Source: an uncultured Prevotella sp. (lineage in GTDB: Bacteria > Bacteroidota > Bacteroidia > Bacteroidales > Bacteroidaceae). From it: a stretch of DNA of 19,578 nt. A program made the translations under genes and the position numbers. The DNA lies in the NCBI GenBank assembly GCA_934230685.1, contig CAKQFF010000023.1:1-19578 (forward strand). Reading direction: 5' to 3'. Position 1 is the first letter of the stretch. The number at the start of each line of letters is the position of its first letter. This document shows positions 7,570 to 15,139 of this stretch, one piece after another. The notes below the pieces were generated by a model. It did no database searches, had not been told where the DNA came from, and saw nothing but the letters and a program-made list of their open reading frames with translations.

Positions 7570-8730
7570 TTAAGAATTGCCGATTGTTTTCTTGTAGCAG
7601 CGTCTTCTCTTGTGGCATTCACGCTCAAGATATTGCCACTGTCCCTGCACCTTTTCATTTGTCTCCATCTCCACATGAGTCTCGCCCCACTCGAAGCCAT
7701 ACTTCTGATAACGCGGGATGAGGTCGTAGAAGAGCAGCGCGTTGGCTCCCTTGGCACGATATTCAGGCAGGACGCCCACGAGCAGCAAGTCTACAATGTT
7801 GGTCTTGTGCTGCTTCAACGCACGAAGGATATGCAACCATCCGAATGGGAAAAGGCGTCCCTTGCGGCATTTCTGCAAGGCTTTAGTCAACGAAGGCAAT
7901 GTGATGCCCACGCCGATGAGCTTATGGTCAGGTGTGTTCCAATCCTCGATAAGGCTCACAAGACTAAGGTCGATCATCGGGAGATACATCTTGACATACT
8001 GGTCGATCTGTCGCTGAGTGAGCGTTGAATAGCCATAGAGATGCTGGAAAGTGGCGTTGATAACGTCGAAAATCTTCTGTCCGTAGCCGTTCTCACCAAA
8101 TATCTCGTCCTTATGGAGCTTCTTGATGTGCAGATTGTAGCGCTTCTGAATCATCTGTGCCACCTTGGCATATTTCTCAGGAATCTGGTCTGGCACATAC
8201 AGTTTATACTCCACATAGTCGTTGTCCTTCTCCCAGCAACCCATGCGTTCCATGTGCTCGGGATAGTAGGAATAGTTGTAAATGGTGGCCTGTGTGCCAA
8301 GCTGGTCGAATCCGGCTGTAAGCATACCCTCGGGGTCCATATCGGTAAAGCCGAGCGGACCTATTACCTCAGTCATACCCTTAGAGCGTCCGTAATCTTC
8401 TACAGCCTTGAGCAAAGCCTTCGACACCTCAATATCGTCAACAAAGTCGATCCATCCAAAGCGCACCGACTTACGCTGCCACTTCTCGTTGGCTCTGTTG
8501 TTGATGATTGCTGCCACGCGACCTACGAGCTTTCCATCCTTATAAGCAAGGAAATACTCAGCCTCGCAGAAATCGAAAGCTGCATTCTTGTCCTTGCGCA
8601 GGGTGTTCACCTCGTCGGTGTAGAGATTTGGGGCATCGTATGGGTTACCCTCATAAAGGTCGTAATGAAAGTCAATAAAAGTGCGGAGGTCGCGGCGCGA
8701 CTCCACCTTGCGTATTTCTACTGCTGACAT
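7570..8730 (-). CDS. GNAT-like acetyltransferase family protein (YghO-like)
   Basis: A 386-residue cytosolic protein that I recognise as the large, conserved Bacteroidota family often annotated as N-acetyltransferase or YghO-like. The N-terminal half has an acetyltransferase-like fold: EYFLAYKDGKLVGRVAAIIN (about 58-77), then VRFGWIDFVDD and a helix leading to IGPLGFTDMDPEGML (about 125-140). The C-terminal half contains a second GNAT-like unit, with VDLLLVGVLPEYRAKGANAL resembling the acetyl-CoA binding motif. Substrate unknown. First gene of the unit with parE, 53 bases upstream of the parE ATG, with a promoter candidate at 8823-8850 and a leader containing a hairpin. Confidence 0.8.
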   Translation of the reverse strand: MSAVEIRKVESRRDLRTFIDFHYDLYEGNPYDAPNLYTDEVNTLRKDKNAAFDFCEAEYFLAYKDGKLVGRVAAIINNRANEKWQRKSVRFGWIDFVDDIEVSKALLKAVEDYGRSKGMTEVIGPLGFTDMDPEGMLTAGFDQLGTQATIYNYSYYPEHMERMGCWEKDNDYVEYKLYVPDQIPEKYAKVAQMIQKRYNLHIKKLHKDEIFGENGYGQKIFDVINATFQHLYGYSTLTQRQIDQYVKMYLPMIDLSLVSLIEDWNTPDHKLIGVGITLPSLTKALQKCRKGRLFPFGWLHILRALKQHKTNIVDLLLVGVLPEYRAKGANALLFYDLIPRYQKYGFEWGETHVEMETNEKVQGQWQYLERECHKRRRCYKKTIGNS

Positions 8731-8765
8731 CTATTGTTTCTGTTTTGATTTAAAATTCAATTGGT

Positions 8766-8797
8766 TGTCGTGCCTTTCCTCTATTGTAGGCACGACA
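8766..8797. other. 10-bp perfect hairpin in the leader of the acetyltransferase-parE unit
   Basis: TGTCGTGCCT (8766-8775) and AGGCACGACA (8788-8797) are perfect complements with a 12-base loop. No T run follows on either strand, so it does not look like a standard terminator. It falls 36-67 bases before the start codon of the minus-strand gene at 8730, downstream of its promoter candidate. Confidence 0.6.
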
Positions 8798-8822
8798 TCT
8801 CTTAATATAATCCTTAAAATTG

Positions 8823-8850
8823 CAAAATTACGGAAAAAACGTTAAACAAA
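8823..8850 (-). promoter_or_regulatory. Candidate promoter for the acetyltransferase-parE-S41 protease unit
   Basis: Minus-strand TAATTTTG (8823-8830) is a perfect TAnnTTTG box. TTTG at 8847-8850 is the nearest -33 candidate, with a 16-base spacer that is short for the consensus. Expected leader about 85-90 bases. The rest of 8731-8926 shows no coding frame. Confidence 0.5.
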
Positions 8851-8926
8851 AGAATATCAAGGCGATATTTATATTTATTTTGGAGATATACGGCTGTTTG
8901 TAACTGTTTAATAACCATTTAGCTCA

Positions 8927-10225
8927 TCAGCTCTTATGCGTCAACAGAAGCACATGTTTGCCATCGGCTGTGGTTGTGGCAAAGATATAAGCGTCGCCTC
9001 CGTCACGAAGTTTGAGTCGCTTGCGTAGGTCTGCCACCGATAGCGGAAAGTTTCTTACGGCTATATTTGCCTGCTTCAAGTCGCCAATAGTCTGCTTGAG
9101 CTGTCGCTTGTTCATTGTTGTCAGGGCATCAATGGCAAATGCTCTGCCTGGGAAGTCCTCCACCCTATCCTTTGATAGGAACAGATGACTGTTCACACTT
9201 ACCGCACTCACGCCATAAGCCCTTGCAATCTCACCAAAACATCCTGCCTTCATTATCGAGGCATTAGGCTCATAGAGGTAAGCAGAATCATTAACGGTGA
9301 ATGCCAGAACGGGCGTATGCGATGGTGTTGAATTGTTATTAGAGGTATTGCCATTAGCATTATCTGCTATGGAGTAGCAGAATTGGCTGCGCTGGTATTT
9401 GCCCTCACTGTCAGCTTTAGGCTGAATGTCCACACATACAACACGCAAAGCCTCGGCTCCCTCACCACACTCACCATCAGCTGTATCTGCCTTTGACAAC
9501 ACCAACAAGAGTTCCTTACACTCGCCACCTACCGACACAATATGCACCTCGCGCACTGTATTCTGCAAGTCGTCAACCGCCTTATGCCAATCGAGCATGG
9601 GCGAGAGTTTCAACACTGTAAAGCGCGACTTGACCATGAGTTGCGGAAGCAATGCTGTGACATCGGGCGTACAGTCGCCTATGAGCACAGTCTTTGCCCC
9701 ATGCTCGTCGCGGCGGGCAGGGTCGAGAAAGAGCATTGTCTGCTCCTCCATATTGGCAAGCAAGTCCTCTGCCTCGGCACATACCACACTGGCATTGCCT
9801 ATACCAAGACGCGGAAGATTGCCCTCAACCACAGCACACAATGCGGCATTGCGCTCCACGTATGTGGCATGGTCGAAGCAACGAGACGTGAAGGAGAAGT
9901 CAACACCAAAGCCTCCTGTAAGGTCGGTCATGGTTGTGGCTTGTGGCGATGCTGAGTTATGTGGGCATCTCTCAAGCCATGCGCCCACAACCTCCTGCTT
10001 ATAGCGAGCCGTGGGTTCGGACGAGCACTGCTCCATATTAAGATGGGGCGGATAAACCACCCCATCACATTCTGCCCACGAAGGTAGTTTCAACCGTGCT
10101 GTCTGCCAACCCTGAATCTGGTTCAAGGCATAAGGCATGTCCACATCAGGATAGCGGCGCGACTGCAGAGCAAGCTCACGCGGGTTGCCCATTCGGTTGA
10201 GTGATATAAATTCAGATGTAGTCAT
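8927..10225 (-). CDS. Class I SAM-dependent methyltransferase with THUMP-like domain (PG_1098 family)
   Basis: A 432-residue protein of the family typified by Porphyromonas gingivalis PG_1098. The N-terminal helical part (1-95) contains QGWQTARLKLPSW and a conserved SSEPTARYK motif. The methyltransferase core follows with the SAM-binding motif DLTGGFGVD (101-109), an acidic residue after the next strand (Glu124), and the active-site-like motif DPARRD (168-173). The C-terminal third contains a ferredoxin-like part and a THUMP-like end with NFPLSVADLRKRLKLRDGG (about 392-410). The pairing with a THUMP-like domain suggests an RNA substrate, which is inference. An Asn/Ser/Thr-rich stretch at 289-303 looks like a lineage-specific loop. 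Last gene of a unit; the acetyltransferase upstream ends only 9 bases before its ATG. Confidence 0.87.
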   Translation of the reverse strand: MTTSEFISLNRMGNPRELALQSRRYPDVDMPYALNQIQGWQTARLKLPSWAECDGVVYPPHLNMEQCSSEPTARYKQEVVGAWLERCPHNSASPQATTMTDLTGGFGVDFSFTSRCFDHATYVERNAALCAVVEGNLPRLGIGNASVVCAEAEDLLANMEEQTMLFLDPARRDEHGAKTVLIGDCTPDVTALLPQLMVKSRFTVLKLSPMLDWHKAVDDLQNTVREVHIVSVGGECKELLLVLSKADTADGECGEGAEALRVVCVDIQPKADSEGKYQRSQFCYSIADNANGNTSNNNSTPSHTPVLAFTVNDSAYLYEPNASIMKAGCFGEIARAYGVSAVSVNSHLFLSKDRVEDFPGRAFAIDALTTMNKRQLKQTIGDLKQANIAVRNFPLSVADLRKRLKLRDGGDAYIFATTTADGKHVLLLTHKS

Positions 10226-10234
10226 TAATTGAAA

Positions 10235-10831
10235 TCAAAGTGAATGATTGTAGACGAGATGTCGCATTTCGTGTCCACCCCACATGGCATCGTTGGCATA
10301 GACAAAGCCTATCGACTTGTATAGACGCTCGGCATTGGGATTGCCTTTGTCCACAAGCAGGGCTGCAGGCAACGAGATACTTGCTGCATGATTGATGATG
10401 CGCTTGAGTAGTTGCTTGGCAATGCCACGTCCACGATATTCGGGATACACGGCGAGTGAGTCGAGATAAAACTCACCCTCTTGTGTCTCATCGTCCATCT
10501 GCGAGTAGTCCATCTGCAGCTTGTCAAGAGCCTCCTGCTGGAATCGACGACGCAATCGGCGCAAGTCCTTACCGTCATAACCCACAATGGCACCTGCAAT
10601 GGGAGCATGGTCAAGGTCGCCATCAGTAGCCTCTTCGTCGAGAGCCACAAAAGCGTTGCGCCAGCTGTATTGCGAGTCGTCCATAAGCACGAGCGACACC
10701 ATCATCTGATAGAAGTCGTCGAGAGTGTGGTCCTTACCGGCGAGAAACTGGCAGCAGTCCTCTGTCATGGCTGTCATGATGAGCTGCGCGATGTCGGCTG
10801 CATGGGCTGGGGTTGCATTAATGATTGTCAT
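10235..10831 (-). CDS. GNAT family N-acetyltransferase
   Basis: A 198-residue single-domain acetyltransferase. The acetyl-CoA binding signature is clear: DSLAVYPEYRGRGIAKQLL (about 124-142), with the RGRGIAK pyrophosphate loop at 133-139. A conserved Asn-Pro-Asn-Ala-x-x-x-Tyr stretch near the end (GNPNAERLYKSIGF) supports the fold. The N-terminus begins IINATPAHAADIAQLI, a usual GNAT opening. Substrate cannot be read from sequence. It lies between the small secreted protein and the PG_1098-like methyltransferase in a tightly packed unit. Confidence 0.88.
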   Translation of the reverse strand: MTIINATPAHAADIAQLIMTAMTEDCCQFLAGKDHTLDDFYQMMVSLVLMDDSQYSWRNAFVALDEEATDGDLDHAPIAGAIVGYDGKDLRRLRRRFQQEALDKLQMDYSQMDDETQEGEFYLDSLAVYPEYRGRGIAKQLLKRIINHAASISLPAALLVDKGNPNAERLYKSIGFVYANDAMWGGHEMRHLVYNHSL

Positions 10832-10875
10832 TAGAATGAAGTTTTAATAGGTTGTTGATTATTATATGTATGAGT

Positions 10876-11361
10876 TCAGTATTTCTCAAGCACTTTCTTT
10901 ATTTTCTCCGCACGCGTGATGCCTTTAGCCTTGCTGGAAGGCAGAAGTAGAGTGAGGAGTCCGAGCAGATTGCCTCCTTGTGCCACCTGTTGGTTGAACT
11001 TGGCATTTTCCATTTCTTTGCTCAAGGCCTTCTTCGTGTCGAACGAGAAGCCAGGGGTTGTCACTTCCACTTCCTTGAGCACCACCTCCTGGGGAATAAG
11101 ATAGATGGTGTCCTGCTGCAACTCGGCAGCACCCACGCGTCGCTGCATATAGTTCTTCTTCGACACAGTGGCACTCGTCACGGGCAATGTGGAATGGAAA
11201 CGTCCGGTATAGTCGGTCACAAGGCGTTGTCCTCCTGATGTAGCGACAACAGCTCCTTGCAGTGGCAGACGGGTGTCCATGTCTGCCACAACGTGCTGTC
11301 GCTGTGCGCTGGCCGCCACACAAGAGAGCACAAAAAGAAAAGTAGTCGCTGTTTTCCTCAT
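10876..11361 (-). CDS. Small secreted protein with carboxypeptidase-regulatory-like domain
   Basis: A 161-residue exported protein. Residues 1-19 form a signal peptide ending ASA with Gln at 20. The region 25-100 has the pattern of the carboxypeptidase D regulatory-like beta-sandwich common at the front of Bacteroidota outer-membrane receptors: TRLPLQGAVV, then VTDYTGRFHSTLP, then SKKNYMQRRV and the closing LKEVEV segment. Here the domain is not followed by a receptor barrel; instead a short helical tail ends the protein. Function unknown; probably periplasmic or surface-associated. It sits 56 bases after dusB. Confidence 0.7.
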   Translation of the reverse strand: MRKTATTFLFVLSCVAASAQRQHVVADMDTRLPLQGAVVATSGGQRLVTDYTGRFHSTLPVTSATVSKKNYMQRRVGAAELQQDTIYLIPQEVVLKEVEVTTPGFSFDTKKALSKEMENAKFNQQVAQGGNLLGLLTLLLPSSKAKGITRAEKIKKVLEKY

Positions 11362-11417
11362 CGTCGTGTTTTCTGAATTTCCTGAAATAATACTATATAT
11401 ATAATGTGTAAGTGGGT

Positions 11418-12410
11418 CTACACCTCCCGCTCCTTTATGAGCGTCCTCACTTGCTCCATGATGCCCGTGAGTTCCTCCACAGTTGTGGCACGCAGCATAG
11501 CAATGCGTGTCTGGCGGAAATCGGGGATGCCCTTGAAGATGGGCGAGGCTGCTATGTGGCGGCGGGTATGAAGTATGCCACGGTATTCGTCGATGCGCTC
11601 CACGTTTATGTGCAGTTGCTCAAGCAGGATGTCGAGCTTGCGGTCGAAAGTGAGTGAGGTGTCTTCGGGGAGTCCGTCAAGATAGTCGCGCATCTCCTTG
11701 AATATCCAAGGGCGACCGAATGTGGCACGTCCCACCATCACCGCGTCCACACCATAGCGGTCGAATGCCTGCTTTGCCTGCTCAGGTGTGCAGATGTCGC
11801 CATTGCCTATGATTGGGATATGTATGCGTGGGTTGTTCTTCACCTCACCAATAAGGGTCCAGTCGGCGTCGCCAGTATACATCTGTGCGCGTGTGCGTCC
11901 ATGAATGGTGAGAGCCTGTATGCCGCAATCCTGGAGTTGCTCGGCAAGGTCGGTAATGACAAGGCTCTCTGAGTTCCATCCCAATCGGGTCTTCACGGTG
12001 ACGGGTGTCTTTACAGCCTTCACCACTTCGCGTGTTATGTCGAGCATCAGCGGTATGTTCTGCAACATTCCTGCTCCTGCTCCCTTGCCCGCAACCTTCT
12101 TCACTGGGCAGCCAAAGTTGATGTCGATAACATCGGGATTGGCTTGCTCCACAATCTTTGCGGCCTCAACCATCGACTCCACATCACGGCCATATATCTG
12201 TATGCCCACAGGGCGTTCCTCGTCGCTGATGTTGAGCTTCTTCAGAGTAGCGTTGACAGAGCGCACAAGTGCCTCGGCACTCACAAACTCTGTATAGACC
12301 ATCGAAGCTCCAAAGCGCTTGCAAAGATGGCGGAATCCTATATCAGTGACGTCCTCCATCGGAGCAAGAAACAACGGCTGCGGTCCAAATTCTATATTTC
12401 CTATTTTCAT
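11418..12410 (-). CDS. dusB: tRNA-dihydrouridine synthase DusB
   Basis: A 330-residue flavoenzyme that reduces uridine to dihydrouridine in tRNA with NADPH. The FMN-binding start LAPMEDVTD is at residues 15-23. The signature DINFGCPVKKV holds the catalytic Cys101, followed by KGAGAGML. Further signs are a TVKTRLGW strand, HGRTRAQMYTG, IIGNGDI and MVGRATFGRPWIF, all as in DusB. Length is usual for the family, which ends in a helical tRNA-binding domain. It is the first gene of a minus-strand unit, separated from the thioesterase gene by a 94-base gap that holds a hairpin. No clear promoter with the standard spacing was found; a near match, TATAGTTTG, lies at about 12426-12434 on the minus strand. 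Confidence 0.95.
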   Translation of the reverse strand: MKIGNIEFGPQPLFLAPMEDVTDIGFRHLCKRFGASMVYTEFVSAEALVRSVNATLKKLNISDEERPVGIQIYGRDVESMVEAAKIVEQANPDVIDINFGCPVKKVAGKGAGAGMLQNIPLMLDITREVVKAVKTPVTVKTRLGWNSESLVITDLAEQLQDCGIQALTIHGRTRAQMYTGDADWTLIGEVKNNPRIHIPIIGNGDICTPEQAKQAFDRYGVDAVMVGRATFGRPWIFKEMRDYLDGLPEDTSLTFDRKLDILLEQLHINVERIDEYRGILHTRRHIAASPIFKGIPDFRQTRIAMLRATTVEELTGIMEQVRTLIKEREV

Positions 12411-12455
12411 TTTCCTTTAAAAACAAACTATACTGATTCGTGTATATAAATAAGT

Positions 12456-12482
12456 ATCTCCCACTGATTTCACATGGGAGAT
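12456..12482 (-). terminator. Possible terminator after the acyl-CoA thioesterase gene
   Basis: ATCTCCCA (12456-12463) and TGGGAGAT (12475-12482) pair perfectly with an 11-base loop, 23 bases after the thioesterase stop. The sequence that follows on the minus strand is AT-rich but lacks a clean T run, so the terminator is moderate or weak. Confidence 0.5.
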
Positions 12483-12504
12483 TCATAATCATTATATAAG
12501 AATC

Positions 12505-12909
12505 TTACTTGATAAACCCGAAAGCACGGTCATAGTCTTCGCTATTACCAAGTCGGCCATTGATAAGACACACAAGCTCTACTGTGGCGCGTAAGCAGAG
12601 GCGGTTGTCCGACTTGCGGAAGATATCCTGATTGAAGACATAGCGCAATCCTTCCTTCTTTACACCAAGGCGCGATATGAAGACATCGTCGCTACGCAAG
12701 GGTGTCTTGTATTGCAGGTTCATGCGAGCCACTACTGGGTCGACGCCTTGCTCATGCAATTTGGCAAAGCTCACGCCAAGCGATTGGAGATAAAGGTGAC
12801 GGGTGTGCTCGGTATAGTGAAGATAGTTGGCATTGTTCACAATGCCTTGGATGTCGCACTCATAGTCGCGCACTTCCATTTCTGTTTCAAATACATATTC
12901 TGTTTGCAT
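12505..12909 (-). CDS. Acyl-CoA thioesterase, hotdog fold (YbgC/4-hydroxybenzoyl-CoA thioesterase type)
   Basis: A 134-residue single hotdog domain. The signature of the 4-hydroxybenzoyl-CoA thioesterase group is present near the start: CDIQGIVNNANYLHYTEHTR, with the catalytic Asp at 19 and the Asn-Tyr-Leu motif that opens the long hotdog helix. Length is standard. It would hydrolyse an acyl-CoA; the acyl group is unknown. In some bacteria the YbgC relative is linked to envelope genes, and here it follows wbqC by 57 bases at the end of the dapB-lepB-wbqC unit. A small hairpin (12939-12957) without a T-tract lies in that gap. Confidence 0.88.
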   Translation of the reverse strand: MQTEYVFETEMEVRDYECDIQGIVNNANYLHYTEHTRHLYLQSLGVSFAKLHEQGVDPVVARMNLQYKTPLRSDDVFISRLGVKKEGLRYVFNQDIFRKSDNRLCLRATVELVCLINGRLGNSEDYDRAFGFIK

Positions 12910-12966
12910 GGATTATTGCTCTTATTTTTACCAAGTCTGCCAAATGGCTTCTTTGGCTTGGTGAAA

Positions 12967-13635
12967 CTACAAATAAAAAATTCCTTCGGGTCCTTCGTTG
13001 CACAAGAGGTCGAGTGCCGACATGTTTGGTTGGAAACCGTGACGCTGTGCGTATACCTGATAATAAGGACGGGGCTCAAACGACGGGTCGGGCAATGGAT
13101 GCTTGGGACGAATGGCGTCGCGGAAGTCATCGGCATTAATCTCGGCAGCATCAACATAACTGTCGGTAAAGGATATGTCGGGACGCACGTCAAGCAACTC
13201 GCACAGCTTCATGGCAATCTCCATGTTGAAGTCGAAAAGAAACTCCCACTTGCGCTCGAAGAAGGGCCTTAAATCGTCGGCATAATAATCAAAGAAAGGA
13301 CTCTCGCCATAAGCCGACACTATGGCATTCCAATGCAGGTGGCGCCATTCACCATGGTCGCTGATACGTATGTCGCGCATAGGACATTTCGCACCCTCAT
13401 ACCGCTCAATAGGCACTGTGAGAGCCTGCACACCATTGGCAGTGGCTATAAGACAACGGTTGCGGAATGTCTGTTTGCAGAAATTGTCGTTACGCTCAAT
13501 GATGACATGCTTATAGCGATGCAGTTTCTGCATCCATTGAACGGGAGGGAAATAGGCTGAGGATAGGAGCCCTACCCCCAGCCCCTCCCCCGCAGGGAGG
13601 GGAGTAATATGCTGTACTGCTTGAGAGTTATTCAT
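12967..13635 (-). CDS. wbqC: WbqC family protein
   Basis: A 222-residue WbqC-like protein; members are found in polysaccharide and envelope loci but the reaction is not settled. The family start is visible as LLSSAYFPPVQWM (about 23-35), then a helix with YKHVIIERNDNF and KQTFRNRC, the pattern of this family. Later motifs include WRHLHWNAIVSAYGESPFF and the closing YYQVYAQRHGF. The first 22 residues are odd: they read ...ITPLPAGEGLGVG, which is the translation of a GC-rich palindromic repeat (13572-13603) and not family sequence. The ATG at 13635 is the only ATG before Met35, so the repeat now supplies the real N-terminus or the gene starts at a non-ATG codon. It is 18 bases after lepB, in the conserved dapB-lepB-wbqC order. 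Confidence 0.88.
   Translation of the reverse strand: MNNSQAVQHITPLPAGEGLGVGLLSSAYFPPVQWMQKLHRYKHVIIERNDNFCKQTFRNRCLIATANGVQALTVPIERYEGAKCPMRDIRISDHGEWRHLHWNAIVSAYGESPFFDYYADDLRPFFERKWEFLFDFNMEIAMKLCELLDVRPDISFTDSYVDAAEINADDFRDAIRPKHPLPDPSFEPRPYYQVYAQRHGFQPNMSALDLLCNEGPEGIFYL
13572..13603. repeat. GC-rich palindromic repeat inside the wbqC start region
   Basis: CCCCTCCC (13582-13589) and GGGAGGGG (13595-13602) pair perfectly around a 5-base loop, flanked by CCTACCCCCAG on one side. I recall this kind of sequence as a dispersed intergenic repeat in Bacteroidota, recognisable in translated databases as TPLPAGEGLGVG. It differs sharply in composition from the flanking coding sequence. Confidence 0.75.
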
Positions 13636-13653
13636 TCAAATAATTTTCAATCT

Positions 13654-15108
13654 TTATTTTATATCATCCACAAACCTAAACAGTCTGCTCCAGCGAATGC
13701 CAGAGAAGCCCGAATGGTCGGGATCATGACTCCACCAAATGAATATCGGCTTACCCACAATATGGTCTTCAGGCACGAATCCCCAATAGCGTGAGTCGAG
13801 TGAGTTATGGCGGTTGTCGCCCATCATCCAATAGTAGTCCATCTTGAATGTATACTTATTGGCAGGCTTACCGTTGATGTATATCTTTCCACCCTTCACC
13901 TGCAGGTCGTTGCCCTCATACACACGGATAGGACGCTCGTATATAGCGATGTTGTCCATAGAGAGACTGATGGTGGCACCCTTCTTAGGAATCCACACCG
14001 GACCATAATTGTCGCGTGTCCAACCCATATTGCCGTTAAGAGGATAGATGTCCCATGTGGTAGGGTCGTTGACAAAGTTGACGCTCTCCACCAAGTCCTT
14101 GCGGGCACGAAGAGCCTTTACCGAGGCATTGGTAAGCGGAAGGAAACCCTGCTGATTGAGCGAGATAATGTCTTCCTGAGATATTCCAAGCTCGTCGATA
14201 AGCTCCATAGGCAACTGTCCGCGCAGCTTGACAGAGTAGCAATACTGCACATTGTCAGGCTCCTTGTTGGCCTTGCCGTCGGTATAAATAATGTGGTTCT
14301 TTATCTGCAACACTTGTCCAGGCAGACCCACACAACGCTTAACGTAGTTCTCACGACGGTCGGCAGGACGTGATATCACCTCGCCATACTCCGAAGGATT
14401 GGCATTGATGATCTTGCGTCCCTCGTTGTAGAGCATCGCAAAGAAGTCATAGCGCTGCTGTGGCTGCATCTCGCCGATATTAGGCAACAGACCGCTTGGC
14501 TGCTTAGAGGCATAGCTGCCCTCGCCAAGTCCATAGGCAAGACGATAGAAGTCCTGCGCCTGATACTGAGGAGCCGAGCACAAAGAGTCGCCAGCAGGAT
14601 AGTTGAACACCACGATGTCGTTCTGCTGCACAGTGCCAAGTCCCTTGGCACGCTCATACTGCCATTGAGGCCACTCGATGTAGGACTTGCACTCGAACAC
14701 AGGCAATGTATGCTGTGTCAAGGGCAAAGTGAGTGGAGTCTGCGGTTTGCGCGGGCCATAGCTCACCTTCGACACAAAGAGATAGTCGCCAGTAAGGAGT
14801 GACTTCTCAAGCGAAGAAGAGGGAATGACATAGTTCTGGAAGAAGAACAGATTGATGAAATACACTGCCACAAGGGCAAACACCAAGGCATCCACCCACG
14901 ACATTATGAAGCGTGTGGCACCTTCGCTCTCGCGCCACCACTGCCATTTTATCTTCTTGGTGATGTAAACATCGAAGATGAACGGGAGTACAAGCAGTCC
15001 CCACCAGCTCTCCACCCAATAGAGGAAGAGAAGATAAAGCACCGCAACTATGGTGAACTTAGCCCACTGCACCTTTGGGTTGAGGGCTTTCTTTTCTTTT
15101 TCAGTCAT
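13654..15108 (-). CDS. lepB: Signal peptidase I (LepB), long Bacteroidota form
   Basis: An inner-membrane serine protease that removes signal peptides from exported proteins. Residues about 18-47 hold one or two membrane helices and about 70-90 another, followed directly by the active site IPSSSLEKSLLTGDYLFVSK with the nucleophile Ser99. The general base Lys257 is in YVKRCVGLPGQ, and the closing box is GDNRHNSLDSRYWGFVPEDH (about 430-449). At 484 residues it is much longer than the E. coli enzyme (about 324), the extra sequence lying between the Ser and Lys boxes and between the Lys box and the last box. The Ser box has Leu-Glu-Lys-Ser where other phyla have Met-x-Pro-Thr; I believe this is usual for the Bacteroidota branch. 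It follows dapB by 31 bases. Confidence 0.95.
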   Translation of the reverse strand: MTEKEKKALNPKVQWAKFTIVAVLYLLFLYWVESWWGLLVLPFIFDVYITKKIKWQWWRESEGATRFIMSWVDALVFALVAVYFINLFFFQNYVIPSSSLEKSLLTGDYLFVSKVSYGPRKPQTPLTLPLTQHTLPVFECKSYIEWPQWQYERAKGLGTVQQNDIVVFNYPAGDSLCSAPQYQAQDFYRLAYGLGEGSYASKQPSGLLPNIGEMQPQQRYDFFAMLYNEGRKIINANPSEYGEVISRPADRRENYVKRCVGLPGQVLQIKNHIIYTDGKANKEPDNVQYCYSVKLRGQLPMELIDELGISQEDIISLNQQGFLPLTNASVKALRARKDLVESVNFVNDPTTWDIYPLNGNMGWTRDNYGPVWIPKKGATISLSMDNIAIYERPIRVYEGNDLQVKGGKIYINGKPANKYTFKMDYYWMMGDNRHNSLDSRYWGFVPEDHIVGKPIFIWWSHDPDHSGFSGIRWSRLFRFVDDIK

Positions 15109-15139
15109 GTTTTGTTTTTTTTAATCAGCTTGCTGTAGA

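Noticed and set aside
8041..8727. Long + strand open frame (228 codons) opposite the acetyltransferase-like gene
   Set aside because: Antisense shadow of a conserved protein; no start context or recognisable motif.
12939..12957. Hairpin in the wbqC-thioesterase gap as a terminator
   Set aside because: The stem is only six base pairs and no T run follows on either strand.
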